Source of the DNA: Balamuthia mandrillaris
Lineage: Eukaryota; Discosea; Longamoebia; Balamuthiidae
Direction: 5' to 3'
Length of the DNA: 64,000 nucleotides
Assembly: GCA_031835245.1 (NCBI GenBank)
Contig: JAVKOQ010000020.1
Location: 215,001-279,000 of the forward strand
A model generated the notes under the pieces. It was given only the letters and a program-made list of their open reading frames with translations. It was not told where the DNA came from and ran no database searches. Position 1 is the stretch's first letter, and each line of letters begins with the position of its first letter. Of this stretch, positions 44,013 to 55,411 are shown in pieces. A program made the position numbers and the translations under genes.

Positions 44013-44997
44013 ATGGAGGCGGTGGCGCAGCGATTTCATTCGGTCTGTGAGGCGCTTGGTTATCCTGCAGAGCGGACAGAACAAGTGAAGGCAGAGCTGT
44101 TTCCCCACTTGAAGAAACCAACCACCATCACTCCGTTTGATTTTGGCGAAAGCATTGCTGCCGGTTTGTTCTTTGTGCCTCATCTTTTTTTTTTTCGTCA
44201 AACTCATCTTCTATTCTATATTTTTTTCCCCAGTGATTGACCATACACTACTAAAGCCAGAGGCCACTTCGAAAGATATCGCCAAACTATGCGAGGAAGC
44301 CGTCACTCACCACTTTGCTTGCGTCTGCGTTAACGCCTGTCGAGTCCAAGAGGCGGTCTCTTTGCTAGAGGCAGCTGACTCTGCCAAAATATCAAAAGTG
44401 GGAGTGGCAGCTGTGGTTGGCTTTCCCTTGGGGGCCACCACGACAGCCACCAAAGCCGCCGAGACACACGAGGTCGTCTCCCTGGGAGCCTCCGAGGTGG
44501 ACATGGTCCTCAACATCGGCAAGCTCAAAGACTCGCAGTATGCCTTTGTCCTTGATGACATCACTGCCGTTGTCAAAGCTGCCGCAGAAACAGCGAAAGG
44601 AGCCACAGTCAAAGTCATTCTAGAGTGCGGTTTGCTGAGCAAGGAGCAGATGATAGATGCCTGCGTGCTTTCAGTAATGGCAGGGGCTGCCTTTGTGAAG
44701 ACCTCCACAGGGTTCATTGCCGCTGCTGGCGGTGCCAAGCTGGAGGACGTGAGCTTGATGAAGAGCGTTGTGGGAGAGAGGGCATTGGTCAAGGCCAGCG
44801 GGGGAGTGAGGAGCTATCGCGAGGCGGTGGCCATGGTCAAGGCTGGAGCTGCGCGGATCGGAGCAAGTGCTGGTGTAGCCATAGTTGCAGAAGAGAAGAA
44901 GGAAAACGAGGAGCTATCAACCTCTTCTTCTTCTTGTTCTTCTTGTTCTTGTTCTTGTTCTTCTTCTTCTTCTTCTTCTTCAATTGGAGACTATTAA
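44013..44997 (+). CDS. deoC: deoxyribose-phosphate aldolase
   Basis: Exons 44013-44163 and 44234-44997, 304 aa. DeoC motifs: VIDHTLLKPEAT, CVCVNACRVQEA, VGVAAVVGFPLGATTT, SEVDMVLNIGKLK (catalytic Asp), VKVILECGLL and AAFVKTSTGF with the Schiff-base Lys, then KASGGVRSYREAVAMVKAGA with the second Lys and RIGAS. It splits 2-deoxyribose 5-phosphate to glyceraldehyde 3-phosphate and acetaldehyde. The catalytic part is of the bacterial type (short, 220 residues), so ancient transfer is plausible, though it now has an intron. A 30-residue Ser/Cys tail coded by TTC/TTGTTC repeats ends the protein, an added low-complexity tail not seen in bacterial enzymes. Confidence 0.95.
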
Positions 44998-45143
44998 ACA
45001 AAAGAACGAAGGGCAAACAAACGGAGAAACAAACGGAGTCAACATTTCAACTTTTTTTTGGTCTTCTTCTTCGATTGAGACACAAATACACAACCACAAA
45101 ACAGAAGTCAAAAGATACAAAGTACAAGCAAAAAGTTGGCCAG

Positions 45144-46272
45144 CTAGTTGGTTTTCCAACTGAGATAAAGATCAGCAATTTGCATGTCGAGAACTAGTTG
45201 AAGCTGTTGCTGCGAGTCGAGAGGGACCATCTCCCAGGAGCCATCCGCATGCGGAAAGACGATGCTGAAGGAGGTGCCCTCCTCCAGCTCGAACTTGCGA
45301 TGGATCTGTTGATACAGTCGCGTCAAGGTCATGTCGTCGTTGGGCAAATGCACGATCCGTTTGCCTTCTGGGCTGTGGCAAACAAAACGAACCTCCACCT
45401 GAAAATGAGGCAAGAAATGAGTGGAGAAGGAGCAGCGAAAAAAGAAACAAAGAGTAACATAAGAAAAAGACGTACGTCGCTTTCAGACGAAGCAGCAGCA
45501 GCAGGAGGCAAAGGTTTGTTGACAAGATCGTTCTTCCAGTCATCAAAGGTGGTAATGGCAGGCGCAGTTGTTGAAGTGGAAGACGAAGAAGCAGACAATG
45601 GGCCTCCTTTCTTGATTCTTAGCGTTTCTTGCTGTTCTTTGACGAAGAGATTGTACTGAGAGGAGAGGTACTGGGAGATGATGTTGTCTATCTCTTTCTT
45701 GAGTTCAGCTTTTTGCTCTGCTGTTGCTGTGCTTAAAGTGATTCTCTCCTTTCCGATGTGAGTTATGCTGAAGCAGTGATTGTAGTTTGCTATCTCGCAA
45801 TCTTGAAAGTGTTGTTATTGCATGAAGTTAGTTGTGTTCCATTTAACAAAGCAATGCTAAACAAAAGACAAACCTTCACAAACTGCTTCTTTGAGAGGAA
45901 GGTTCACTTTCAGTCGATAAGCAATCGGACCAGAAGTCTTCTTGGGAGGTAAAGGCTTCGCAAACAAGAACAGGTCGTTAAACAAAAAGTAATGACCTTC
46001 CAGAACCCACTGCCTCGTCTTTCCAAACAGCTGTTTGCTGCTAATTTGCACAATGTCGCCCTCGCTCAACAAACGACGGCCGGGAGCGTCCAACAAACGA
46101 AGGTCCCCTTTCTTTTCCAGTTGAGAGCTCACTTTATGGATTTTGAGGGCCACGTCGAGAGCGCTGCGTTTTTGGTTGATGACGGACACTGTCTCTTGCA
46201 TTTGTTCTAGTGCTTTGCTCAAGTTTTCTTTGTCGGGATGTCCTTCTTCCGTGTACTTGATCATTTCCTGAA

Positions 46273-46323
<51 letters not shown>

Positions 46324-49300
46324 ATACTTGTTGAAATGATGACGATAAGTAAAAGAGCAAAAGGGAAGGAAAGAGTACTTTCAACAATAAAGGGTATTTA
46401 CATATTCGCTGAATGGGCTGTTTGAGAAAGAATGCATAAGAATAATAAAGGGGAAGATAAAGATGAGAGAGAGAGAGAGAGAGAGGAAGAGAAACCTTGA
46501 TCAAGAAGCTTGCTAAGTCCAAACCGCGACATTCAGGCATATGATAGCAATACTAACACAAAGGGAGAACAAATTAGCAGGGTTTAAGATGAGAGAGAGA
46601 GAGAGAGAAGGAGAGAGATGCCAACGTTGACAAAGGACTTGAATTTTTCGTTCTCGTTGGAGAGAGAAGCCAACGTCTTTATCGCAAGCTCTTGGTTGCT
46701 GCAGTACACCGAATACAGTTTCAAGAAAGCCAGCTTCAAACAAAAAAAGAGACATTTTCAGCTTAGGTAGAAAAACCACCGAAAGCTAAAAAGAGCGATA
46801 CCGTATCAAGAATAACTCGACCAACAGTGGTTTGCTCTGGCGGTAGTTCCAGTTGTTTCGAGAGATTGGCAAGCAATTCCTTGTTGACCGTTGCTATCAT
46901 TTCCAAGTTGGAGAATAGATTGTTCAATTCGGTCTTTGATAGAGTTTTACCTTCTCTCAACGGTACCAAAAAGATCTAAAATAACACGTAAGTTTAGAAA
47001 GAGAGAGAGAGAGAGAGAGAGAGAACCTTAATGATAAGATACAAGTCTGCAACATAGTCACCCTCCGTAGTAACCATTTCCTCCAGAACCAGCCGTCTCT
47101 TTTTTACTCTTTTCCTTTCTTCAGGTTCATCCTCTTCCTTCTCTCCAGGAGTAGAAGCGGAAGAAGAAGGGCGAGATATGTTGCGACGAGGCGAAGAAGC
47201 TGCAGAGGAAGAGGCAGAAGATGATGCTGAAGAGGAGGAAAGCCGAAGGCGTGTTGACTCGTTTTCTACTTTCTCCTCCACATTCTCTTGTTCTTTCTTT
47301 TTGGAGAACACAAAAGCAGAATCTAGCTGAGAGAGATCCGCGAGCAAAGGGTTCGAGCCACGATTCGAAGACTCAGAGGTAGGAAGGTCGATACCGGAGG
47401 TCATCGAAGAAGACATTCCTGTATGAGTCCACGAGCTGATGGTGGTGGCAGTTGGGGTTGGCTTGGAGGGGTCCCAAAGAGGCATTCCGTACATCGAATT
47501 GAGAGGATCCTGACGGGCAGCAATCTCTTCGGGGGTTGGATAGATGACTGGTTGAGTGGAAGAAGAGGAGGTAAGAGAGTCGGACTTGTCTTTCTTGCGA
47601 CGACTGGTTTTGGGAGAGAGTTGGAGTAGGTCTTCGGAGGATTTGTTGAGAGTGCCATCTTTCTTTGCAGCTCCGGTTATTTTCTTGAACCATTTACCAC
47701 TAACCCGATGACTCAACGACGTAGAATAAGAAGATGAGGAAGCAGAAGGAGGAGGAGAAGAAGAAGGAGATTCTCTCTCATAAGGAAGTTCTTCTCCATC
47801 CATGGGTTCTGGTTCTGTTGTTGGGCTTTGAACTGAAGGAGGAACAGAAGAAGGAGGAGGATAAGACGCGATGGTAGCGCTACTCAAAGGAGAAGCAGAA
47901 GGAGGAGTTGGAAGCGGTTTCGTTCTAAGTTTAGAAGCGTTATTTGCAGCCGAAGGAACTGAAGGAGGCGTTGGTAACGCTTTGCTACCTCTTCTAGCAG
48001 TACCTCCTCTCTCATCTGCGGAAACCATTCCACCACGCCCACTTGGTCTCATTAAAACGCCGCTGCCTCCTCTTCTTCCTCTATTGGCTGCGGTAGGTAC
48101 AGCACTGCCTCCTCTTGTTGGTGTTGTTGTTGATACATCTCCAACTCGATATGATAACGACGAAGAAGATAAGTTAGCGCGAGATGGAATTGGCGGTGGT
48201 GATTGCGTTACTCCTCCTCTTCCAACCCCTCCTCCTACTCCCCCACCCCCTCTTCGTAATCTTAATCCTCCTCTCGCTGTTGTCGGTGTCGTTGAAACAG
48301 GAGAAGAAGTTATATTGTTATGTTGGGGCGTATTGCGGTTATTGATGGTGGGAGGAGTTGACGGTAATGGTTTGTGAAATAGTCTTTCTCTTTCTTCTCG
48401 CTCTTCTTGCTCTTTTTTTCTCCTTTCCTCTTCCTCTGCCCTTTGTAATGCTGCTAGTCTCTCTTGCTCTTTTCGTTCGAGTTCCTTTTGCTCTTGTTCT
48501 GCTCTCTTTCGTTCCATTTCTTCTTCATGTCTTTTCTGCTTTTCGGCTTTTTCTCTCTCTTTCTCTTCTGCTTTTAGCTTTGCTTTTTCTGCCTTCTCTC
48601 GTTCTTTTTCCTCTTTAGCAACCGCTTTCAGCCGCGCCTTTTCTGCTTTCTGCATCTCTATTTCCTCTTCTGTAAGACCTTCTTTCTGTTTGTTGCCTTT
48701 AAGCAGGTTGATAGGAGAGGATGGTGGATTGAATTCCTTTCGAAGCGTTGCTTTCCATTTGCCCAAAGACACTTTCACTCCTTTATGCTGAATGGTTCAA
48801 AAGAACAACAACAAAAAGTTAAAATGAGAGAGAGAGAGAGTGCGATAAGACAGAATACAGAAAAGACAACCAGAAAAAGAAAGAAAGAAAGAGATATAAG
48901 AGAGAGAGAGAGAGAGAGAGGAGTTGAGAGCGAGAGAGAGAAAGTAAACTAATAAAAACGAAGAGAATAAAACAAGAGAAGGCAAATAAGGTAGAAAGAG
49001 AGAAGATAAGTACTTCAGACGACGATGAAGAAGAAGCGACATCTTGATGGCCAGAGGTAAGAGCAGCAGTGGGGGGAGAGTTTGTCGAACCAGACGAAGC
49101 AAGAGGAGAGGTTGGAGTAGGCGGCAAAGAAGAACCAAAAGAGCCTCGACGCGCTGTTGGCTGTCGCAACGATGGCGAAGAGGTTGAAATTGGACTACTT
49201 CTGTGTAATGCTGTTTTTTTTAAAGTCAGTAATAGAAACATAAACAAAGGAGAGAACAGAAGAAGAGAAAAAAGAAAGACGGGAAACGACAGAAGAAGAA

Positions 49301-49763
49301 TGTGACCAGGTGTTTTCAAAGGCTTGCCACAATGAACACAATACATAAGCGGTCGACCGGCTTGTTGTTCTGGAGTCGGCAGCTTGCCTCCACATTCTGT
49401 ACAAAACCTTTGTGGTTCTTGTTGGTGTTGAGAAGAAGAAGAAGAAGAAGAAGAAGAAGAAGAAGAAGAAGAGGATGAAAAGGAAGAAGCATTGTTGGAG
49501 CTTCCAACGGCTCGAATGGTTTCGGGAGTCAGGCGGGTTGCGGTGGGCAAGGAGGCATGTGAGGTTTTGGAGGAGGTGCGAGGGCGATGGGGGTTGCTAA
49601 ATAGGGTGGTGGTGGCGCCTCGTTGCCTTTCCAAAGGAGAGGATTGGTTGTTGTCTTCGTCGTCGAGAGCACCGCCGGGAGCACCGCCGTCCCAAAAGCT
49701 GCGAAGGTTGTTGATCTTCGTGGTGGCTCTCCTTGGATTGAATTCTCTTCCTCCTCCGTGCAT
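45144..49763 (-). CDS. Rho guanine nucleotide exchange factor (zinc ribbon, DH-PH, PB1)
   Basis: About eleven exons between 49763 and 45144; boundaries not all fixed. N-terminal exon (49763-49300) has a Ser run and a zinc ribbon-like CTECGGKLP...CVHCGKPL pair. A Ser/Pro exon follows, then a large exon (about 48775-47030) with a Glu/Lys/Arg coiled coil (KEREKAEKAKLKAEEKEREK), Ser/Pro linker and KKRRLVLEEMVTTEGDYVAD, the start of the DH domain. DH continues through LNNLFSNLEMIATVNKELL, YCHMPECRG-type and PIQRICKYPLLLK, its most diagnostic motif. PH: LLSEGDIVQISS, RQWVLEGHYFLFNDLFLFAK. The last exon is a PB1 domain (VEVRFVCHSPEGKRIVHLPN, FSIVFPHADGSWEMV). It activates Rho/Rac GTPases, with PB1 for partner binding as in yeast Cdc24. 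Introns carry GA repeats. Confidence 0.88.
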
Positions 49764-50125
49764 TTTTTTTTTGGTTGTCGTTTTTTCTATAGTACCAGAG
49801 TTTTTTTTTCTGCTTCTTCAAACAAAGGAAATACAAACAGGTAGGAGAATAAAAAGAGGTTACTGCTTATGCATCTTCTTCGCGTTACAGTTCCTTTGTT
49901 TGCTGTCGTTTAGGTTTCTTCGTTATTAATTGCTATAGTGGTTTATTATATCAACCTAATACCTATACGACGTATGAGGTGTTTGTTGTTGTTTATCGTC
50001 AATATAATATACTATTATTAATCTAACTGATTAAAACTGAATGCCAACAATCTAGTAGTTTCAACTTACCTCTATTATGCATGTAACGCACCCACAAAGA
50101 AAATAATAATTTTGGAGAAGGAACA
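49764..50125. other. AT-rich spacer, divergent promoter region
   Basis: Separates the divergently transcribed RhoGEF (minus) and HRDC-only (plus) genes. It is AT-rich from 49920 to 50060, with TATTATATC-like stretches, and has no open frame with conserved features. A promoter for both genes is the likely content. Confidence 0.4.
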
Positions 50126-50470
50126 ATGGCCAGCCACAGCCAACAGCCCACCCAACTGACCCTGACGCAACTGCGAATGGACGCCTACATCCAAAAGCTT
50201 TTAAGACTCTTGATGCAAATGCGGACCAAATTTTACCACGAGGCATCCTACCATATGATGCAATACTTGGACTTTGGGAACGCTGAGCTGCTGGAAATGG
50301 CGACGCTCATGGCCACCACCATGGCACAGTTCCTCGCCATCGGGAGCGGCGTCACCCAGAGCAAGCTTCGGAACGGGCGCCACTTTGTCGCTGCCGTTTC
50401 CAGGTTCGTGGCGCAAAACCCACCCGCCAGGCTTCTCCGCTACCAAAGGGTCTCTGAACCAACGGATTGA
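50126..50470 (+). CDS. HRDC-domain-only small protein 1
   Basis: Single exon, 114 aa. The whole protein is one HRDC domain plus short ends: AYIQKLLRLLMQMRTKFYHE, then ELLEMATLMATTMAQFLAI, then a GV..SKL..GR.FV helix and a conserved tail NPPARLLRYQRVSEPTD. HRDC domains bind DNA and normally sit at the C-terminus of RecQ helicases and RNase D. Here it stands alone. A paralog with the same ends (QPTQL at the start, EPTD at the end) is at 62485. Both lack introns, unusual in this window. Role inferred: single-stranded or structured DNA binding. Confidence 0.7.
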   Translation: MASHSQQPTQLTLTQLRMDAYIQKLLRLLMQMRTKFYHEASYHMMQYLDFGNAELLEMATLMATTMAQFLAIGSGVTQSKLRNGRHFVAAVSRFVAQNPPARLLRYQRVSEPTD

Positions 50471-50584
50471 GATTTGTATCTTCTTTCCTCTCTCTTTTTT
50501 CTCTCTCTCTCTTTCGTCGTCGCTATTTGGCCCTTCCGTCTCGTTCTCTTTCTCTCTGTTTGCAAAGGTTCTTAGAGGTATTCC

Positions 50585-51931
50585 TTACATAACGTTTATT
50601 TGATCTTTAGTTGCCGTAGTTTGCTGTAAGAGGTACAGCAAAGCATTTCTGGGCAGCGTTTTACAGTCCATTATAAAGCCATCGATGTTCTTAAGCACGT
50701 ACAAAGCAGTCTCGTTTCGCAACAGACTCAACTCCTCATGTTGAAGAGCAAGCTTTTTTTAAAAAAAAAAATGTTAGTTTAGCAATGTGTAACGCAATAA
50801 CTACCCAAAAGAAACAAAGAGCACATTGAACAAAGTAAGAGAACAATAACAAAGAGAAAGTACGCGAGCAAGAAAGAGAAACATAGAGAGAGAGAGAGTG
50901 AGAGTGAGAGCGAGAGCGGAAGAGTAGAGGAGGTTACGTTTAGGTATTGTATAGCATTTGATGAGTCAAGGCCTTTCAAGCAAGAACGTTGGCACAGCAA
51001 AATAAGTTGAGGAAGGGAAAACAAAATGGAAGCAAAGATAACGTCTGGTCTTTGCATTGTTGTCTCCTCAAGTTGGTCCGTGTAGCAATACTAAGATGTT
51101 AAACAAAGACAAGCAGGAAGTAAGAAGAAGATCAACAACCGATCAACAAATGACATACTGTAAGAATATGCTTTAATGCATCCAAACTGTTGTTAGCGAT
51201 AGAATTGTCAGAAGAAAAAGCAACAACAAGAGACTTCAAAAAAGCGAATGACAAGAAGAAGAAGAAGAAGAAAAAGAAGAAGAAAAAGAAGAAGAAAAAG
51301 AAGAAGAAAAAGAAGAAGAAAAAGAAGAAAAAGAAGAAGAACAAGAACAAGGAGAATACAAACGTTAATTCAGGTTCAAGAGGTGCTAAGGATAGCACTG
51401 GCAAACCGTCCTGGTTGCCAGTTTTCCATTTCTCTTCTTGTTGGAATATTTCTACAAACTTTTTGCTTCTGCAAGCTAACAATCCTCTTTTTTTTTAACA
51501 AACAAACAAACAAACAAACAATAAAGAAACAAGAGGAAGAAAAAGTATAAGGGAATGGAAAAACGCCTCAGAAAACGAAAAATATAAAGAAAGATTTGAT
51601 AAGAAAGCTGTGTATGTCTAACCTATGACAAAACAATTGACCCTCGCTGCAAGAGAGAACCACGTCAGGATAAAAGTTGGAGTTGTTCATCATCTCGCCC
51701 AGCTCTGTGGTGAAGGTGCTTTTCGCAGGTGCTGACAGCCACCACTCCGTTTGCACCGGTGATACCTTGGTTTTTTTTTTTCAAAAAAAAACAAATAAAT
51801 AAAAGTTTTCGCGTTGAGGCAACGAAGAAATAAAATCATAAACTAAAACCTTTGGTTGGTAAACATACCTTGGCGGCATCGGAGAGATGATCGGGAAGCC
51901 GAAAGGGAGAGCTGTAGTTGATCGAGAACAT
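50585..51931 (-). CDS. BTB/POZ domain protein
   Basis: Six exons: 51931-51869, 51765-51623, 51486-51360, 51233-51159, 51090-50938 and about 50753-50585, giving about 242 aa. After EWWLSAPAKSTFTTELGEM comes the BTB start NNSNFYPDVVLSCSEGQLFC with H-R, then LACRSKKFVEIFQQEEK, LDALKHILTYCYTDQL and a BACK-like helix (FSLPQLILLCQRSCLKG). BTB domains dimerise and, in many cases, bind Cullin-3. No Kelch or MATH partner domain is attached. Intron 3 (51359-51234) is AAG repeat, TTC in sense. The gene starts 137 bp from the divergent LIM gene. Confidence 0.85.
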
Positions 51932-52068
51932 CTTTGTCCCTTTTTTTTGTTTTTTGTTTACAATTTTGTTTTGTCGATTAATTTTTTCGGAGAAAATTTT
52001 GGATTATTTCCGTGACGACGTGATATGATGACTTTATAAAAACAGACTAACAAACATTTGAAAAAAAA

Positions 52069-52755
<687 letters not shown>

Positions 52756-52916
52756 AGAAGCTTCTTGGACCTCAAATCCTGTAGCATTTGTGAACGATAC
52801 ATGAGGGGTCATTTTGTAACGGATACATAAATTTGCGCAGCAGTTGTGTACAAAAACAGCAATAAAAGAGCACGATTGCTGACCACCCAACCCAGCGAAA
52901 TAAAAAGAAAGAAAAG

Positions 52917-53609
52917 ATGCCTCGGCGCAAAGCCAGCCTGGATGCTTCTGCTTCTTCTTCATCACCCTCTGCCTTGGGAGTCTCTTCCTCCTCCTCCGAG
53001 ATCAAAAAGTCACACAAGAAGAAGACGACGACAACCGCGCACAGCCAGTCCCCGGACTCTGTCATCAAATCGAAGAAGATGCCACGAGAGGCAAAGATCT
53101 TGGCGCTCATCCTAAAGTCGATGGGCGTGGACAAGTACGAACCGCTGGTGCTCAACCAATTCCTCGAGTTCATGCACAGGTACGTCTCTGACGTGCTGCA
53201 GGACTCCTTGGTCTACTCGGAGCATGCCAACAAGCGAGAGCTGGACTTGGACGACGTGAGGCTGGCCATCCAGTCCCGAGTGAACAGCTCCTTCACGCAG
53301 CCTCCCCCCAGGGAGTTTCAGGCCGAGTTGGCGCAGTGCAAGAACAGAACGCCGTTGGCGCTTAGTTTGCCGCCTCAGTCCAGCACCTTGAGACCTGCTC
53401 CTACGTTGCTCCCGCGTCAAGCCTATGCCGCAATGGAAGCTGCTCGAGCTGCTGCTTCCTCTTCCTCTTTCACCTCTTCTTTTTCTTCCTTTTCAATCTC
53501 TTCTTCGTCTTCTACTTCTGTTCAGCGGAGCTCATCTTCTTTGTCTTCTTCCTCTTCTTCCTCTTCGTTGCCTATTGTACCAACAACGAGCAGAAGCTCC
53601 ATGGGCTAA
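52917..53609 (+). CDS. TAF9: transcription initiation factor TFIID subunit 9
   Basis: Single exon, 230 aa. After 55 disordered residues comes the TAF9 histone fold: [59 protein letters not shown], then the family-typical [20 protein letters not shown] and ARKNRTPL-like [16 protein letters not shown]9 pairs with TAF6 in TFIID and in SAGA-type complexes. The Ser-rich tail (residues 185-230) is coded by TCT/TTC repeats. It reads in the same direction as the LIM gene 160 bp upstream. Confidence 0.95.
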   Translation: MPRRKASLDASASSSSPSALGVSSSSSEIKKSHKKKTTTTAHSQSPDSVIKSKKMPREAKILALILKSMGVDKYEPLVLNQFLEFMHRYVSDVLQDSLVYSEHANKRELDLDDVRLAIQSRVNSSFTQPPPREFQAELAQCKNRTPLALSLPPQSSTLRPAPTLLPRQAYAAMEAARAAASSSSFTSSFSSFSISSSSSTSVQRSSSSLSSSSSSSSLPIVPTTSRSSMG

Positions 53610-53674
53610 AAGAAAGGAAGCAAAGAGAGAACTGTATAGTTTTGGTTTGTGTTATAAATAGAACAACTTTTAGG

Positions 53675-54882
53675 TTACAAAGGAATAGCTGCACCATTTC
53701 GGTCGGTCACCTTCTTAAAGTACTTAGGAGCCAAAGTTCCGTCCACTCCACCGGTAAGGATCACTCCATTGGCAGACTCATGAAACTCGATGCCATCTTT
53801 GAAAGAGAGGGACACCAAATGTTCAATCAAACAATCAAGCATAGAAGAAGAAGAGAGACTATTACCTTTCAAAGCTTGTTCCAGGTCGATGTAGATAAGA
53901 ACGTCACAAGTTGCTCTCATGCCTTGAATAAAAAACTCTCATTAAAACCTTACGCTAAATTTAAAGAGAGGGAGAGGCAGAGGCAGAGGCAGAGGCAGAG
54001 GCAGAGGCAGAGGCAGAGCGAGAGAGATGTACCGCTGATAACGTTCTCAGAGCCTAAGATGCCCTTAGCAAAGTGAATGTGGTTGCGTTGCATACGAGAA
54101 AGGCCGGTGGCTTTGATGGAAGCCCAAGCAGCTCTGTAGGTGCCATGCACCACCGTTGGGTAGTTTGTGTGGTTGTCCAAGGTTATTGGCGTCATGTCCA
54201 CTTTGATGTCCTTCTGTATTGAATTTGTTAATAAGCAGGTTAAGCAGAGAAGCAGAGAAAGAGAAGGAGAAGGAGAAAGAGAAAGAGAAAGAGAAAGAGA
54301 AAGAGAAAGAGAAAGAGAAAGAGAAAGAGAAAGAGAAACGACGAAAGAGAAACGACGAAAGAGAAAGAGAAAGAGAAAGAGAAACGACGAAAGAGAAACG
54401 ACGAAAGAGAAAGAGAAAGAGAAAGAGAAACGACGAAAGAGAAACGACTAAAGAGAGAAAAGAAAGAGTGAGAAAAATAGGAGCAGAAGAGAACCATGGT
54501 GTGTCCTTGGTTGGCGCGAATGTAGAGAACGCCGTCCTCCTCTTTCAACGCAAACCGCTGTTTGTCATTATTCGCTACAATGTACTACCATTTGTTTTAA
54601 AACGAAGAAAAATAAGTGACAAGGCTTCACCTTGTGATTCGGAAACAAAAAACAAAAGTTTAGAGGGATGCCCAATCAAACCTTGACTTCCTCCACGGTA
54701 AGGTTTTCGCGTTTGAGTTGCGGCAAAGGAAGCAGATGGTCCACGGCGATCCAACCATCTTCTTGCATGGGGAGTCCGTGCTTGGCCGCACCGTGCCGCA
54801 AGAAAAACGACAGCGACTTGGAGAGCGCCACCTCTCTTTTCCGCTGCATTTGACCGCCCTCTGGTCTTCTCCTCCCTTGCAT
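53675..54882 (-). CDS. TRPT1: tRNA 2'-phosphotransferase (Tpt1/KptA)
   Basis: Five exons close to 216 aa: 54882-54682, 54584-54495, 54213-54033, 53922-53866, 53796-53675. KptA motifs: LSKSLSFFLRHGAAKHGLPM, GWIAVDHLL, NDKQRFALKEEDGVLYIRAN with QGH, VVHGTYRAAWASIKATGLSR, RNHIHFAKG and DVLIYIDLEQAL, ending with LTGGVDGTLAPKYF. It removes the 2'-phosphate left at the splice junction of tRNAs, using NAD+, and so belongs to the tRNA splicing pathway. The small KptA fold size is normal. Intron 2 (54494-54214) is made of AGAGAA repeats with ACGACGAA units, and the intron at 54032-53923 has GAGGCA units. Confidence 0.93.
53965..54020. repeat. (GAGGCA)n run in TRPT1 intron 3
   Basis: Eight or so GAGGCA units, CTGCCTC in the gene's sense, filling half of a 110-nt intron. 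Confidence 0.8.
54265..54455. repeat. (AGAGAA)n with ACGACGAA interruptions, TRPT1 intron 2
   Basis: Same composite repeat as the RNase H2A intron 2 at 16.2-16.5 kb: long AGAGAA, then GAAACGACGAAAGAG units singly and in pairs. Confidence 0.85.
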
Positions 54883-54933
54883 TCTCTTTCTTACGTTTTC
54901 TTTTCTTTTTTCACTGCTTCAGTGAAGAGTTTT

Positions 54934-55025
54934 GGCTGACATCACCAAGGAATGTTAAGTATTTGTCGACGGCTACTACAAAAAATCAAGTGGCTGACAT
55001 CATCAAGGAATGCAAATTATTTGTC
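54934..55025. repeat. two 34-bp direct repeats upstream of TRPT1
   Basis: GGCTGACATCACCAAGGAAT at 54934 and GGCTGACATCATCAAGGAAT at 54992 begin two copies about 34 bp long, 58 bp apart, identical at about 30 of 34 positions and each ending TATTTGTC. The first is followed by GAC, making TTTGTCGAC. They lie 50-140 bp upstream of the TRPT1 start. Confidence 0.7.
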
Positions 55026-55128
55026 AATTCTCAATTAATATGCATATTATTCCCACAATCAAAATACCAAAAGAAATAGGGGAGCGTTTTTGTACCCCAT
55101 GCGGGGCGGTATTATAGCAGCCTGATGT

Positions 55129-55159
55129 GGATGGCTTATATGCAGCATATAAGCCATCC
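55129..55159. repeat. 31-nt near-perfect palindrome
   Basis: GGATGGCTTATATGC, a single A at 55144, then GCATATAAGCCATCC: fifteen perfectly paired bases per arm. It is preceded by CCCCATGCGGGG (55095-55106), a second small hairpin. The 55.04-55.40 kb spacer contains no gene I can see. Confidence 0.85.
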
Positions 55160-55411
55160 CGTCTTACAATCGACCATTAATTTGGTTGGCAAAGAGTACT
55201 CATTTCAATCCGGGATGATGGTGGTGAAACCCCCACCTCAGGCTTTTTGTGTGTTTATTATTTTTTTTTTCAACGGACAGGAGGAGTTTCTTGAAGAGAT
55301 AGATGGAAGAAGATGTCTCACCAGCAAAACAGGAAAAAGCAAGACAAGCGTTTTTGTTGTATTATAACTATTATTTCTATTTTAAAAACAATTATTTACA
55401 AAATAAACACA

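Noticed and set aside
55090-55160. TPP riboswitch (CCTGATGTGGATGG resembles its CCTGATCTGGAT element)
   Set aside because: The CTGAGA element and the pairing needed for the other arm are absent, and the region is not in a thiamine gene leader.
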